Shown here one piece after another: positions 45,537 to 53,994 of a DNA stretch of 64,000 bases. The position numbers and the translations under genes were made by a program. Origin of the DNA: Salipiger marinus (lineage in GTDB: Bacteria; Pseudomonadota; Alphaproteobacteria; Rhodobacterales; Rhodobacteraceae); contig NZ_FNEJ01000001.1 of the NCBI RefSeq assembly GCF_900100085.1, positions 186,001-250,000 on the forward strand. Direction: 5' to 3'. Below the pieces are notes generated by a model that saw only the letters and a program-made list of their open reading frames with translations, was not told the DNA's origin and made no database searches. Position 1 is the stretch's first letter; each line of letters begins with the position of its first letter.

Positions 45537-46832
45537 CTAGCGCGCTTCCGCCGCAGGCAGCCGCAGCCGCGCGCAGAGCCCGCCTTCGGGCGCTTCTTCC
45601 AGCGTCAGGGTGCCGCCGTAAAGCGCCACGCGATCCGCCACGATGGCCAGCCCCAGCCCGTGACCCGGCGCCCCCTCGTCCAGCCGCGCGCCGCGCGCCA
45701 GCAGGCGCTGCCGGTCCTCTGCCGGGATGCCGGGGCCATCGTCGCAGACCTCGAACACCAGCGCGCCCGCCTCGGCAAAGGCGCACATCCGCACCGTCAG
45801 CGCCGCCCATTTCACCGCGTTTTCGGCCAGATTTCCCAGCATTTCGGCCAGATCCTCGGCATCGCCGCGAAACTCCGGGGCGCCCTCCACCTCCAGCCGC
45901 AGGGCAATGTCGCGGCGCAGCGCCTCGGGGCGCAGCACCTGCACCAGATCCTCCAGCACCGGGGCCACCGGCGTGGCCACATGCGCCGCCTGCCCCGCCC
46001 CCACCGCGCGGGCGCGTTTGAGATGCCAGCGCAGCGTCCGGTCCATGCGGTCGAGCAGGGCGCGGTCCGCAGGCGTGGCGCGGTTGGCCAGCACCGCCAG
46101 CGGCGTCTTCAGCGCATGGGCCAGATCCCCGGCATGGGCACGGGCGCGCGCCACGGCCTCAGCATTGACCACCAGCAGCCGGTCCAGTTCCGCCGCCAGC
46201 GGCTGCAGTTCCACGGCGCGCGGCGGCGGCAGGCGGTCACGGCGGCCCGCCCGCACCTCGGCCACCCCGGCGGCAAAGCGCGCCAGATCGGTCAGCCCCA
46301 GCCGCACAGCCAGCCCCTGCGCCAGCAGCAGCAGCGCCCCCAGCACGGCAAGCGAGGCACCCAGCGGGCGGCGGATGGCGGCCAGTTCGGCCTGCCGGTC
46401 AGCTTCGGGCAGGGTGACGGTCACGGTCAGGTCGCGGCTGTCGCCGGGGGCGGTGAAGCGGTCAAGATGGGTCATCAGCGCCGCGCCATCGGGACCGGTC
46501 GCTGCCGAGCCGCCCGTCCCCAGATCGCCGGTGACCAGCCCCGGCGCGCGGGCCAGCACCTCGGTTCCGTCGGTCACCTGCCAGTACCAGCCCGAGAGCG
46601 GCGTCTCGAACCGGGCATCGGGCGGGGGGGCGGCCACGGTGAACTGCCCCGCCGCGTCCCATTCGGCAAAGGCCATGATCCCGCGCGCATCCGCCGCAAG
46701 CTCCGCCGCCAGCCTGCGGGTCACGAAGCCCTCAAGCAGCGCCGACAGGGTCAGATAGGCGGCGGCCAGCGCCACCAGCGTCAGCGCCCCGGTCCAGAGC
46801 AGCAGCCGCCCCCGGATCGACCGGGGAGTCAT
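45537..46832 (-). CDS. Sensor histidine kinase
   Basis: 431 residues, inner membrane. Helix 1 about 8-31, a periplasmic sensor (about 32-152), helix 2 about 157-178, HAMP-like linker, DHp with phospho-acceptor H239 in AGDLAHALKTPLAVL, N-box GNLAENAVKWA (N338), G1 DDGPGIP and G2 GHGLGLAI. The H-A-L-K-T-P box and overall layout resemble PhoQ-type kinases responding to envelope or cation signals. The ATG overlaps the response-regulator stop (ATGA). Confidence 0.92.
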   Translation of the reverse strand: MTPRSIRGRLLLWTGALTLVALAAAYLTLSALLEGFVTRRLAAELAADARGIMAFAEWDAAGQFTVAAPPPDARFETPLSGWYWQVTDGTEVLARAPGLVTGDLGTGGSAATGPDGAALMTHLDRFTAPGDSRDLTVTVTLPEADRQAELAAIRRPLGASLAVLGALLLLAQGLAVRLGLTDLARFAAGVAEVRAGRRDRLPPPRAVELQPLAAELDRLLVVNAEAVARARAHAGDLAHALKTPLAVLANRATPADRALLDRMDRTLRWHLKRARAVGAGQAAHVATPVAPVLEDLVQVLRPEALRRDIALRLEVEGAPEFRGDAEDLAEMLGNLAENAVKWAALTVRMCAFAEAGALVFEVCDDGPGIPAEDRQRLLARGARLDEGAPGHGLGLAIVADRVALYGGTLTLEEAPEGGLCARLRLPAAEAR

Positions 46833-47509
46833 CCGGCAGGTGCCACCGGATCGGCGGGCAGCAGCCGGTAGCCCTCGCCGCGCCGGGTTTCGATGCGTCC
46901 GTCGCCCACCTTCTTGCGCAGGCGTCCGATCACCACCTCCAGCGAGCGGAAATCGCGGTCCGAGTCGCGGTCATACATATGTTCGGACAGCTCCGTGCGG
47001 CTGATGACCCGGCCCTTGTGCAGCATCAGAAACCGCAGCAGCCGCGCCTCGAACGCGGTAAGCTTCAGCGGCATTCCGTCGAGCGAGGCCAGCCCCGTGG
47101 CGGTGTCGAACCCCAGCGCCCCTGCGGTCAGTTCGGCGGTGGCATGGCCTGCGGCGCGGCGGATCAGCGTGGTGATGCGCAGCACCACCTCCTCCATCCT
47201 GAAGGGTTTCAGCACATAGTCATCGGCCCCGGCCCGGAACCCCGCCACCTTGTCGGCCCATTCGTCGCGCGCGGTCAGGATCAGCACCGGAAAGCCCAAG
47301 CCCGCGCCGCGCCAGCGCCGCAGCACCTCGATCCCGTCGAGCTTCGGCAGGCCCAGATCCAGCACGGCAGCGGCACAGGTTTCGGTGGAGCCCAGAAACT
47401 CGCCCTCCTCGCCGTCATGGGCAAGTTCCGGCGTGTAGCCCGCAGCCTCCAGCGCGCTGGCGATCTGGGCGGCCAGATCGCGGTCATCCTCCACAACCAG
47501 CACTCTCAT
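46829..47509 (-). CDS. OmpR-family response regulator
   Basis: 226 residues: receiver domain with acidic pocket E7/D8/D9 and phospho-acceptor D51 in VLDLGLPKLDG, switch Thr in ILTARDE and Lys in YVLKPF; C-terminal winged-helix DNA-binding domain (about 130-220) with the LEVVIGRLRKKVG recognition helix. Overlaps the PepSY-like gene upstream and the kinase downstream by four bases each. Confidence 0.95.
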   Translation of the reverse strand: MRVLVVEDDRDLAAQIASALEAAGYTPELAHDGEEGEFLGSTETCAAAVLDLGLPKLDGIEVLRRWRGAGLGFPVLILTARDEWADKVAGFRAGADDYVLKPFRMEEVVLRITTLIRRAAGHATAELTAGALGFDTATGLASLDGMPLKLTAFEARLLRFLMLHKGRVISRTELSEHMYDRDSDRDFRSLEVVIGRLRKKVGDGRIETRRGEGYRLLPADPVAPAG

Positions 47510-47802
47510 GGGCGTTCGCCGGGCAGGATGCGCGCTTCGGCCTGTCCCACGCCCTCGACCTCGAGGAAGCGGCAGCCGGGTCCGGTCAGGTGGATGCGCA
47601 GCACGTTGCCCGCAGGCGTGCGCCAACGCAGTTCCTGCACCAGCCCGTGGTCGCGGTCGCGCAGCGCCAGCGCCTCCCCCCGGTAGCGTTGCGCGGCGCA
47701 GGCCAGCGCCGCCTCGGGGCCGATGGGCTGCGCATGGCGCGGCGGATCGGCCAGCGCCAGCGCGGGCAGCCCGCAGAGACAGATCAGAAGAAGGTGTCGC
47801 AT
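47506..47802 (-). CDS. Small secreted PepSY-like protein
   Basis: 98 residues with signal peptide (MRHLLLICLCGLPALALA) and one short domain resembling a PepSY unit (QELRWRTPAGNVLRIHLTGPGC, FLEVEGVGQAEARI). First gene of the two-component operon, so it may be an accessory periplasmic input for the kinase. The family assignment is tentative. Confidence 0.65.
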   Translation of the reverse strand: MRHLLLICLCGLPALALADPPRHAQPIGPEAALACAAQRYRGEALALRDRDHGLVQELRWRTPAGNVLRIHLTGPGCRFLEVEGVGQAEARILPGERP

Positions 47803-47921
47803 CGGGGCACTCTAGCGCAAAAAAGCTCAACAGATCCCAAACGGGACCGTTTCGGATGGGTTCGGGGGGGCCGTGTCAGAAAGGGCGCATCAACAACACG
47901 AATCATATCAAGGAGATCACG

Positions 47922-48788
47922 ATGAAACATGGTTTTTCCGCTCTCGCCCTGACCGCCCTTCTGGCAGGCCCCGTCGCCGCGCAGGACAGCACCCTGTCCG
48001 GCACCGTGGCCGAAGTGTTCGACCGCCAGATCGTGCTGGCCGCCCCTGAAGGCCGGATGCTGGTCACCCTGCCCGACGACGCCACCGTTCCCGAGGCGGG
48101 CGCCCGCGTCAACCTGACCGGCACGGCGGAGGGGCGCAGCTTTACCGCCAGCAGCCTGTCGCTGGCCCCCGCCGAGGCCCCGGCCCCCGCGCCGGCACCG
48201 CAGGCACAGGCGCAGGCCGGAGAGCTGCCGCAGCCGCTGCGGGATCTGGGCCTGACCGAGGTCATGACCCGCATGGAGGATCACAAGGACGACCGCGAGC
48301 TGCATTTGCACGCCCGCCTGCCCGAAGGCGGCTGGCTGCGCGCCAAGACCGAACGCGGGCAGCTGACCGATGTGGAAACCGACAGCGGCGCCCTGCCGGA
48401 GGCGCTGCTGGCCGCGCTGCTGCCCGAGGCGGCGCGCAATGCCCCCGCCATGGCCGAACTCACCCGGCTGGAAAAGATCGACCTCGACGAGGATGATGGC
48501 GAGATCGAGGTGGAAGGCCGCGCCAGCGACGGCACCCGTCTTGAACTGACCTTCGCCCGCGATGGCCGCCTGATGGAACTGGACCGGGAGCGGGACGACA
48601 AGCGCCGGTCGATGACCGAAGCCGAGGCACGCGAGACCCTGGGCGCGCTTGGCTATAGTGAGGTGGGCTTCGTCAAGCGCGGCGGCCGCCATGTGGATGC
48701 CGTGGCGCAGTCCCCCGATGGCGACTGGGTCGAGGTGCGGCTGGACGATCGGGGCCGTCTGGACCGCGAACGGCTCTGGGACCGCTGA
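47922..48788 (+). CDS. Secreted protein with PepSY-like C-terminus
   Basis: 288 residues. Signal peptide (MKHGFSALALTALLAGPVAA), a short beta domain (about 22-85, GTVAEVFDRQIVLAAPEGRML), an Ala/Pro linker (APAPAPAPQAQAQA), then PepSY-like repeats rich in charged residues, ending MTEAEARETLGALGYSEVGF and DAVAQSPDGDWVEVRLDDRG. AAGGAG before the ATG. Divergent from the two-component operon 119 bases away; PepSY proteins beside such systems are commonly their main target. Confidence 0.75.
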   Translation: MKHGFSALALTALLAGPVAAQDSTLSGTVAEVFDRQIVLAAPEGRMLVTLPDDATVPEAGARVNLTGTAEGRSFTASSLSLAPAEAPAPAPAPQAQAQAGELPQPLRDLGLTEVMTRMEDHKDDRELHLHARLPEGGWLRAKTERGQLTDVETDSGALPEALLAALLPEAARNAPAMAELTRLEKIDLDEDDGEIEVEGRASDGTRLELTFARDGRLMELDRERDDKRRSMTEAEARETLGALGYSEVGFVKRGGRHVDAVAQSPDGDWVEVRLDDRGRLDRERLWDR

Positions 48789-48796
48789 GGGTCTGT

Positions 48797-48822
48797 CCGG
48801 CCCCGCGGGTTGGCGGGGCCGG
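48797..48822. terminator. Hairpin between convergent genes
   Basis: CCGGCCCCGC, GGGTTG loop, GCGGGGCCGG: ten perfect pairs right after the PepSY-like gene and 6 bases before the parA stop on the other strand; no T-tract. Confidence 0.55.
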
Positions 48823-48827
48823 ATCCC

Positions 48828-49571
48828 TTACAGCCGCTGCTGCAGCTCGTGGCGCAGCGCGTCATAGCTGCGCGCGGCGGGGCTGCTGGCGGCAAAGGTG
48901 GCCACGGGTGCGCGATGCACCCCCATCTTTTCCACATCGGTGGAAAACGGCACCGCGATGTCCAGCAGCCGCTTGGGATAGTCCTGCCGCATCCGCGCGA
49001 TGGTTTCGGCATGAAGCTTCTTGGTGCCCTGCACCATCGAGAAGAAGCCGAGGATCTTTTTCTTCGACAGCTTCGTTTCGGCAAAGAACTCCAGCAGCTG
49101 CTCGAAACTGCGTTCCGACAGCGTGGTGGGGATCACCGGCACAAGGATCGCATCGGCGCTGGCAAAGACGTTTTCCGACAGGGTCGACAGGTTCGGCGGG
49201 CAGTCGAGCAGCACGATGTCATAGTCGGATGCCACGCTTTTCAGCGCCTTGTGCAGCCGCGAGCGGCTGTTTTTCATCCGCGACAGGAACACGTCGAAAT
49301 CGCGGAAGGTCAGGTTCGACGGCAGGATGTCGAGGTTTTCGTAATCGCTGCCCCGGATCGAGTCGGTGAACCGCTTCACATCGGTGAAGAAGCGCTCGTC
49401 GGTCAGTTTCTTCGACGGCTTCACCCGGAAATAGAACCCCGAGGCGCCCTGCGGATCCAGATCGCACAGCAGCACGCGCAGCCCGGACTGCGCCAGCCCA
49501 TGGGCAAGATTGACCGAGGACGCGGTCTTGCCCACGCCACCCTTGTTCGAATAGCTGGCAACGATCTTCAT
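48828..49571 (-). CDS. ParA/MinD-family ATPase
   Basis: 247 residues; deviant Walker A NKGGVGKTASS with signature lysine K10 and catalytic lysine K15, Walker A' CDLDPQGASGFYF, and Walker B VLLDCPPNLS. Such ATPases use DNA-bound gradients to position cargo. There is no ParB or parS next to it and no N-terminal DNA-binding extension, so it is an orphan type, not the chromosome ParA. It follows the CHAD gene with an ATGA overlap, pointing to a shared task with polyphosphate or storage granules. Confidence 0.88.
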   Translation of the reverse strand: MKIVASYSNKGGVGKTASSVNLAHGLAQSGLRVLLCDLDPQGASGFYFRVKPSKKLTDERFFTDVKRFTDSIRGSDYENLDILPSNLTFRDFDVFLSRMKNSRSRLHKALKSVASDYDIVLLDCPPNLSTLSENVFASADAILVPVIPTTLSERSFEQLLEFFAETKLSKKKILGFFSMVQGTKKLHAETIARMRQDYPKRLLDIAVPFSTDVEKMGVHRAPVATFAASSPAARSYDALRHELQQRL

Positions 49572-51082
49572 GCCGTCCCCTCCTCTGGCTTGAATATCCT
49601 GCGGAAGCCCGCCTGCGTGTCCGGCCCGTCAAACGCCGCGAAAGAGCTGGTGATGCGGGCCCTCTCTTCCATCTGGCGCTGATGCAGCACGGTGACAAGG
49701 GCACCAAGGCTGGTGGCGATGGCCACGCCATCGGAGCCCGGATCGCGCGCCAGATCCTCGGCCACCCGGCCCAGCGCCGCCTGCTGCACGGAGTAGTCGT
49801 TGAAATTGCCCAGATTGTCCTGCAGCCGCTTCAGCGCCTTGACCAGACGCGGCACTTCGGGATCGTCAAAGAGCGGCGTGAAGAATTCGATGAGATAGCG
49901 CAGTTTCTTGCAGGCGATGCGCAGCTCGTGCACCTCGGTGTCGGGGGTCGCGTCGTCGATGCCCCGGGCGATCTTGTTGACCTTGCGGTAGCGTTTCCAG
50001 ATCAGCGTCTTGGCATAGTCCAGCGCGGGGCGCTCGGCCTCGGGGCCCTTGGCCAGCCGCTTCGGTTTTTCAAAGAGCCGGGCCAGACCGTGAAGTTCGG
50101 CGCGATAGGCGTCGCTGTCCATCCATGCGGTCAGCACCTTCAGTTCGGCCTGACGCTCGGCGGCCAGCCGGTCAAAGAGTTTGCCCAGCCCCGGGCGCAT
50201 CGCCTCGGGCACCAGCGACAGGTATTTGTCGCGCTCGATCAGGTAGACATCCAGATCGCGCAGCCGTCCGGTATGGGCCATGACCGCGCCGAACCGCGCC
50301 TTGAGTTCGGTGGTGCGCTCTGCGCTGTAGACGCCCTTGAACAGCGACACGACCGACCGCACCCGGCGCAGCGCCACGCGGTAATCATGCAGGAATTCGC
50401 TGTCCAGATCGGCCAGCACCCCCGGCTCCTGCTGCCGCGCCACGGCAAGCTGGCTGCGGATGATGTCGCCCGCCGCGCGAAAGGCGGTTTCGTCCGGCGC
50501 CATGAGGACAGGGGCAGAGGCCCCGGTGCCGCGCAGCGCCTGAGCAGCGCCGCGCGCATCGTGGATGTCTTCGACCACGGGGGCCAGCGCAGCCTCCAGC
50601 CGGGCCAGCGTCGGCGCGTAGCCGCGCAGCGCCGCCATCTCCAGCAGGCTGACCGTGCCGCCGCAGATCGGCGCGAACACCCAGAGCGTGCCGCGCAGAT
50701 GGGTCTTGTCCAGATCGTCCACGCCCCGCACCGCCTGCCGGGTCAGATGGCCTTCGGCCACGCGCATCAGCGTGCGCAGCGGCGAGACGAGACGGCGCAG
50801 CCGTTCGGTCACCGGCCCCTGCGGCAGATCCGACACGAAACCGGGGGCGGCACGTTCCTGCCGCAGCAGGCCCTGCGGCTCCAGCAGGACCAGCGCGTCT
50901 CCGGCGGCCACCAGCAGCGCGCCCTTGGCCGCCACCTGCCCGTCGAAGGTGTCGAGAAGATCGAATTCCATCTCCTCGGCGGCGGGCTCCAGAAGGATGC
51001 GGCCCTTGCCCAGATCCAGCCCGTCCAGCCGTTCGGGCAGCTCCGCTCCGTCAAAAACGGTCATCCGCTCGGATCCTGTCAT
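49568..51082 (-). CDS. CHAD domain protein
   Basis: 504 residues. The C-terminal two-thirds (about 195-490) is a CHAD helical domain: HDYRVALRRVRSVVSLFKG and VHELRIACKKLRYLIEFF are the two conserved His/Arg/Lys helices that bind polyphosphate, with RLQDNLGNFNDYSV between them and the end. The N-terminal third looks like a degenerate CYTH/triphosphatase-like region (GALLVAAGDALVLLEPQG) without the E-x-E-x-K signature. CHAD proteins localise to polyphosphate granules in other bacteria. Translation coupled to the parA-like gene. Confidence 0.87.
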   Translation of the reverse strand: MTGSERMTVFDGAELPERLDGLDLGKGRILLEPAAEEMEFDLLDTFDGQVAAKGALLVAAGDALVLLEPQGLLRQERAAPGFVSDLPQGPVTERLRRLVSPLRTLMRVAEGHLTRQAVRGVDDLDKTHLRGTLWVFAPICGGTVSLLEMAALRGYAPTLARLEAALAPVVEDIHDARGAAQALRGTGASAPVLMAPDETAFRAAGDIIRSQLAVARQQEPGVLADLDSEFLHDYRVALRRVRSVVSLFKGVYSAERTTELKARFGAVMAHTGRLRDLDVYLIERDKYLSLVPEAMRPGLGKLFDRLAAERQAELKVLTAWMDSDAYRAELHGLARLFEKPKRLAKGPEAERPALDYAKTLIWKRYRKVNKIARGIDDATPDTEVHELRIACKKLRYLIEFFTPLFDDPEVPRLVKALKRLQDNLGNFNDYSVQQAALGRVAEDLARDPGSDGVAIATSLGALVTVLHQRQMEERARITSSFAAFDGPDTQAGFRRIFKPEEGTA

Positions 51083-51265
51083 GTCAGACCTCGTGGGGTG
51101 GCGGGCACGATGCAACCTCTTCTGTCAGGGGTGCCGCAGCAGAGGCAAAGGCGCCACGCTGCGAAACGAAACAGCGTTGGTGTCATGAAACCGTGATCTC
51201 CGTCAAGGCTCGTGCCCTGCCGGACGCCACGGCAGCCGCCGCGACGGGGTTTGCCTTCGGGTTCA

Positions 51266-51280
51266 GTTCTGGCAATGTTC
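51266..51280 (+). promoter_or_regulatory. LexA box upstream of SRAP-imuA-imuB-dnaE2
   Basis: GTTCTGGCAATGTTC is an exact match to the alphaproteobacterial SOS box GTTC-N7-GTTC. It lies 31 bases before the SRAP start and should repress the whole mutasome operon until RecA triggers LexA cleavage. Confidence 0.88.
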
Positions 51281-51310
51281 CCCCTCATCTGCTGATTCTC
51301 CGGAGGCCGC

Positions 51311-51997
51311 ATGTGCAATCTTTATTCCCAGACCCGAAGCCAGGACGCCATGCGTCAGGTTTTCGAGTCCGTGCTGGACCGCGAAGATCCGCTGCTGGAC
51401 GAAACCGGCAACCTGCCGCCGCAGCCCGGCATCTGGCCCGACACCGCCGCCCCGATCCTGCGCCACGCCCCCGGGACGGAGAGCGGCTGGCGGCTGAGCC
51501 GCGCGCGCTGGGGCATGCCCACGCCCCCCGCCTATCTGAAGGGCAGGCGCACCGATCCCGGCGTGACCAACATCCGCAACGTCGCCTCGCCGCACTGGCG
51601 GCGCTGGCTGGGGGTGGAGCACCGCTGCCTTGTGCCCTTCACCAGCTTTTCCGAACTGGACCAGCGCCCCGGCGCGCCGCGCAACCATCCGGTGTGGTTC
51701 GCGCTTGGCCCTGACCGCCCGCTGGCCTTTTTTGCCGGGATCCGCACCGAATGGACCTCGGTGCGCAAGCTGAAGGAGGGCGAGGTGACGGCGGATCTGT
51801 TCGCCTTTCTTACCTGCCCGCCCAATGCCGAGGTGGGCGCGGTGCATCCCAAGGCGATGCCGGTGATCCTGACCCGGCCCGAGCAGTGCCGCCTTTGGCT
51901 GACCGCCCCGGCAGAACAGGCGCTGCGCCTGCAGCAGCCGCTGCCGGACGGAACCCTGACGCTGGTGCAGGAGGGCATGCGTGAAGATCCAGCCTGA
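51311..51997 (+). CDS. SOS response-associated peptidase (HMCES/YedK family)
   Basis: 228 residues. After Met removal, C2 becomes the catalytic N-terminal cysteine (MCNLYSQT), which links covalently to abasic sites in single-stranded DNA; other signatures are N in VTNIRNVASPHW, LVPFTSFSELD and HPKAMPVIL (active-site His). Protects abasic ssDNA from cleavage and error-prone bypass. It overlaps imuA by 17 bases and so is the first gene of the SOS mutasome operon. Confidence 0.93.
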   Translation: MCNLYSQTRSQDAMRQVFESVLDREDPLLDETGNLPPQPGIWPDTAAPILRHAPGTESGWRLSRARWGMPTPPAYLKGRRTDPGVTNIRNVASPHWRRWLGVEHRCLVPFTSFSELDQRPGAPRNHPVWFALGPDRPLAFFAGIRTEWTSVRKLKEGEVTADLFAFLTCPPNAEVGAVHPKAMPVILTRPEQCRLWLTAPAEQALRLQQPLPDGTLTLVQEGMREDPA

Positions 51998-52556
51998 CCG
52001 CCGCTCCGCCGACACCCCGCGCGATCCCTTTGCCCTTGCGTCCACCCGCGTGCACGAGGCTGCAGGCCCGGGCCGCCGCGCCTTTGCGCTGTTTCAGGCC
52101 GCGCGCCATCCCGGCCCGCTGGTCTGGGTGCTGCCCGCGCACCAGCACCAGCGCCCGCTGCCCGCCGGTCTGCCGCAGGGCGTGGCCGACCGCCTGCTGC
52201 TGATCGAGGCCCGGTCGGAAACCGATCTGCTCTGGTCGGTGGAGGAATGCCTGCGCGCCGGGCCGCTGGGGCTGGTGCTGGCCGAACCCGAAAAGCCGCT
52301 GTCGCTGACCGCCGGACGCCGCCTGCAGCTGGCTGCCGAAGCCGGGCGCACCCCCGGGCTGATGCTGATCCGCGAAGGTCAGGGCAGCACCGCCGCCGAA
52401 ACCCGATGGGCCTGTGATCCAATTTCCGCGCCTTGGGACTCGACAGGGCACCAATGGCGCCTTATAAAGAACAAAAAGGGAACTACTGGACTTTGGACTG
52501 TGCACTGGGATGGGACGTCGACAACTTGTCATATGGTTTCCGAGGCTGTCCAGTGA
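51981..52556 (+). CDS. imuA: ImuA, mutasome accessory protein
   Basis: 191 residues; RecA-like fold without Walker A, as known for ImuA. Conserved features: ARHPGPLVWV, WSVEECLRAGPLGLVLAE, GRRLQLAAEAGRTPGLML and the late AETRWACDP plus WRLIKNKKGT. Starts at a GTG within the end of the SRAP gene. The last 80 bases switch to AT-richer, non-preferred codons (CTT ATA AAG AAC AAA AAG), where a complete SOS-type promoter for imuB can be read; the tail also overlaps imuB by 47 bases. Confidence 0.88.
   Translation: MKIQPDRRSADTPRDPFALASTRVHEAAGPGRRAFALFQAARHPGPLVWVLPAHQHQRPLPAGLPQGVADRLLLIEARSETDLLWSVEECLRAGPLGLVLAEPEKPLSLTAGRRLQLAAEAGRTPGLMLIREGQGSTAAETRWACDPISAPWDSTGHQWRLIKNKKGTTGLWTVHWDGTSTTCHMVSEAVQ
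52440..52483 (+). promoter_or_regulatory. Internal SOS-type promoter for imuB-dnaE2
   Basis: TCGACA (52440-52445), 17 bases, TATAAA (52463-52468), immediately followed by GAAC-N7-GAAC (52469-52483), the reverse complement of the LexA box. The predicted start falls inside the operator, 35 bases before the imuB ATG. All of it lies in the coding end of imuA. Confidence 0.65.
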
Positions 52557-53994
52557 CATCAGCCTGCGCCGCCGCCCCTGTGCGGGGCCCTTTGCGCTGA
52601 CGCTGCGCGCGGGCAGCGCCGATCACCTGCACTGCCTGACCGCCGAGACCGAGGCGCGCGGCCTGCACCGGGGCATGGCGCTGGCCGATGCCCGCGCCAT
52701 CTGTCCGGATCTGAGCACGCGGCCCGCCGATCTGGCGCAGGACGCGGCGGGGCTGGAAAGCCTGCGCCGCTGGGCCGGACGTTATGCGCCGCAGGTGGCG
52801 GTGGACGGGGCGGACGGGCTGGTGGCCGACATCACCGGGGCCGCGCATCTGTTCGGGGGCGAGGCCGAGCTGCGCGAGGATCTGCAGGCGCGGCTTGACC
52901 GGGCCGGGATCACCGCACAGAGCGCCATCGCCTGCACCCGGGGCGGGGCGCATGCGCTGTCCCGGCATGGCGGCGGCATCGTCCCCGAGGGGCTTCTGGC
53001 CGACCGGCTGGGCCCGCTGCCCGTCACCGCGCTGCGGCTTGACCATGACACCGCCGAAACGCTGGCGCGCATGGGCCTGCACCGCATCGCGGATCTGATC
53101 CCGCTACCGCGCGCGCCGCTGGTGCGGCGGTTCGGGCCGGGACCGCTGCAGCGCCTCGACCAGATGCTGGGCACCCTGCCCGAACCGGTCGGCGCCCCGC
53201 CGGAGCCGCCGCATTTCGGCGTGCGGCTGACCCTGCCCGATCCCATCGGGCTAAGCGCCGATGTCATGGCCGCACTTGACCGGCTGCTGGCCCGGCTCTG
53301 CGACCGGCTGGCGCAGGCCCGCTGCGGCGCGCGGCGCCTGCGGCTGGAACTGCGGCGCGTCGACCGCGCCACCACCGCGCTGGAAATCGGGCTGGCCCGC
53401 GCCATGCGCGATCCCGACCGCATCGCCCCGCTGTTCCGCAAGCAGGTGGAGACGGTGGATGCGGGCTTTGGCATCGACGGGATGCGGCTGGAGGCGACGC
53501 TGATCGAACCGCTGCTGCCCGAACAGATCGGCGCCCGCGCCAGCCGCCCGCAGGATGATCTGGCCGATCTGCTCTCCCGGCTGGGCAACCGGCTGGGCTT
53601 TGACCATGTGCTGCGTCTGCTGCCCGCCGAAAGCCGCATCCCCGAACGCAGCTTCCTGACCGCCGCCGCCGCATGGAGCACGCCTGCCCCCCATCCGCCG
53701 CTGCGCCGCCCGCCCCGCCCGGCCACGCTGTTTCCGCCAGAGCCGCTCAGCCAGACCTCGGGCCATCCTCCCGCGCGCTTCCGCTGGCGGCGCATGAGCC
53801 TGACCACGCTGCGCGCCACCGGGCCGGAACGGATCGCCCCGGAATGGTGGTTCGACGATCCGGCATGGCGGTCCGGCCTGCGCGACTACTGGCGGATCGA
53901 CACCCGCGAAGGCCCCCGTCTGTGGCTGTTCCATACCCCGCAGGCCGCCAGATGGCCGTCGGAGGGCTGGTTCGCGCAGGGGGAATTTGCATGA
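52510..53994 (+). CDS. imuB: ImuB, catalytically inactive Y-family polymerase homologue
   Basis: 494 residues. Y-family polymerase scaffold (palm/finger about 1-170, little finger to about 350) but the N-terminal metal-binding motif is VIWFPRLSSDISLRR, lacking the catalytic D-x-D of DinB, as in all ImuB proteins. The C-terminal part (about 400-494, RFRWRRMSLTTLRATGPERI, then WWFDDPAWRSGLRDYWRI) is the ImuB-specific region that binds the beta clamp, ImuA and DnaE2. Four-base overlap with dnaE2. Confidence 0.92.
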   Translation: MGRRQLVIWFPRLSSDISLRRRPCAGPFALTLRAGSADHLHCLTAETEARGLHRGMALADARAICPDLSTRPADLAQDAAGLESLRRWAGRYAPQVAVDGADGLVADITGAAHLFGGEAELREDLQARLDRAGITAQSAIACTRGGAHALSRHGGGIVPEGLLADRLGPLPVTALRLDHDTAETLARMGLHRIADLIPLPRAPLVRRFGPGPLQRLDQMLGTLPEPVGAPPEPPHFGVRLTLPDPIGLSADVMAALDRLLARLCDRLAQARCGARRLRLELRRVDRATTALEIGLARAMRDPDRIAPLFRKQVETVDAGFGIDGMRLEATLIEPLLPEQIGARASRPQDDLADLLSRLGNRLGFDHVLRLLPAESRIPERSFLTAAAAWSTPAPHPPLRRPPRPATLFPPEPLSQTSGHPPARFRWRRMSLTTLRATGPERIAPEWWFDDPAWRSGLRDYWRIDTREGPRLWLFHTPQAARWPSEGWFAQGEFA

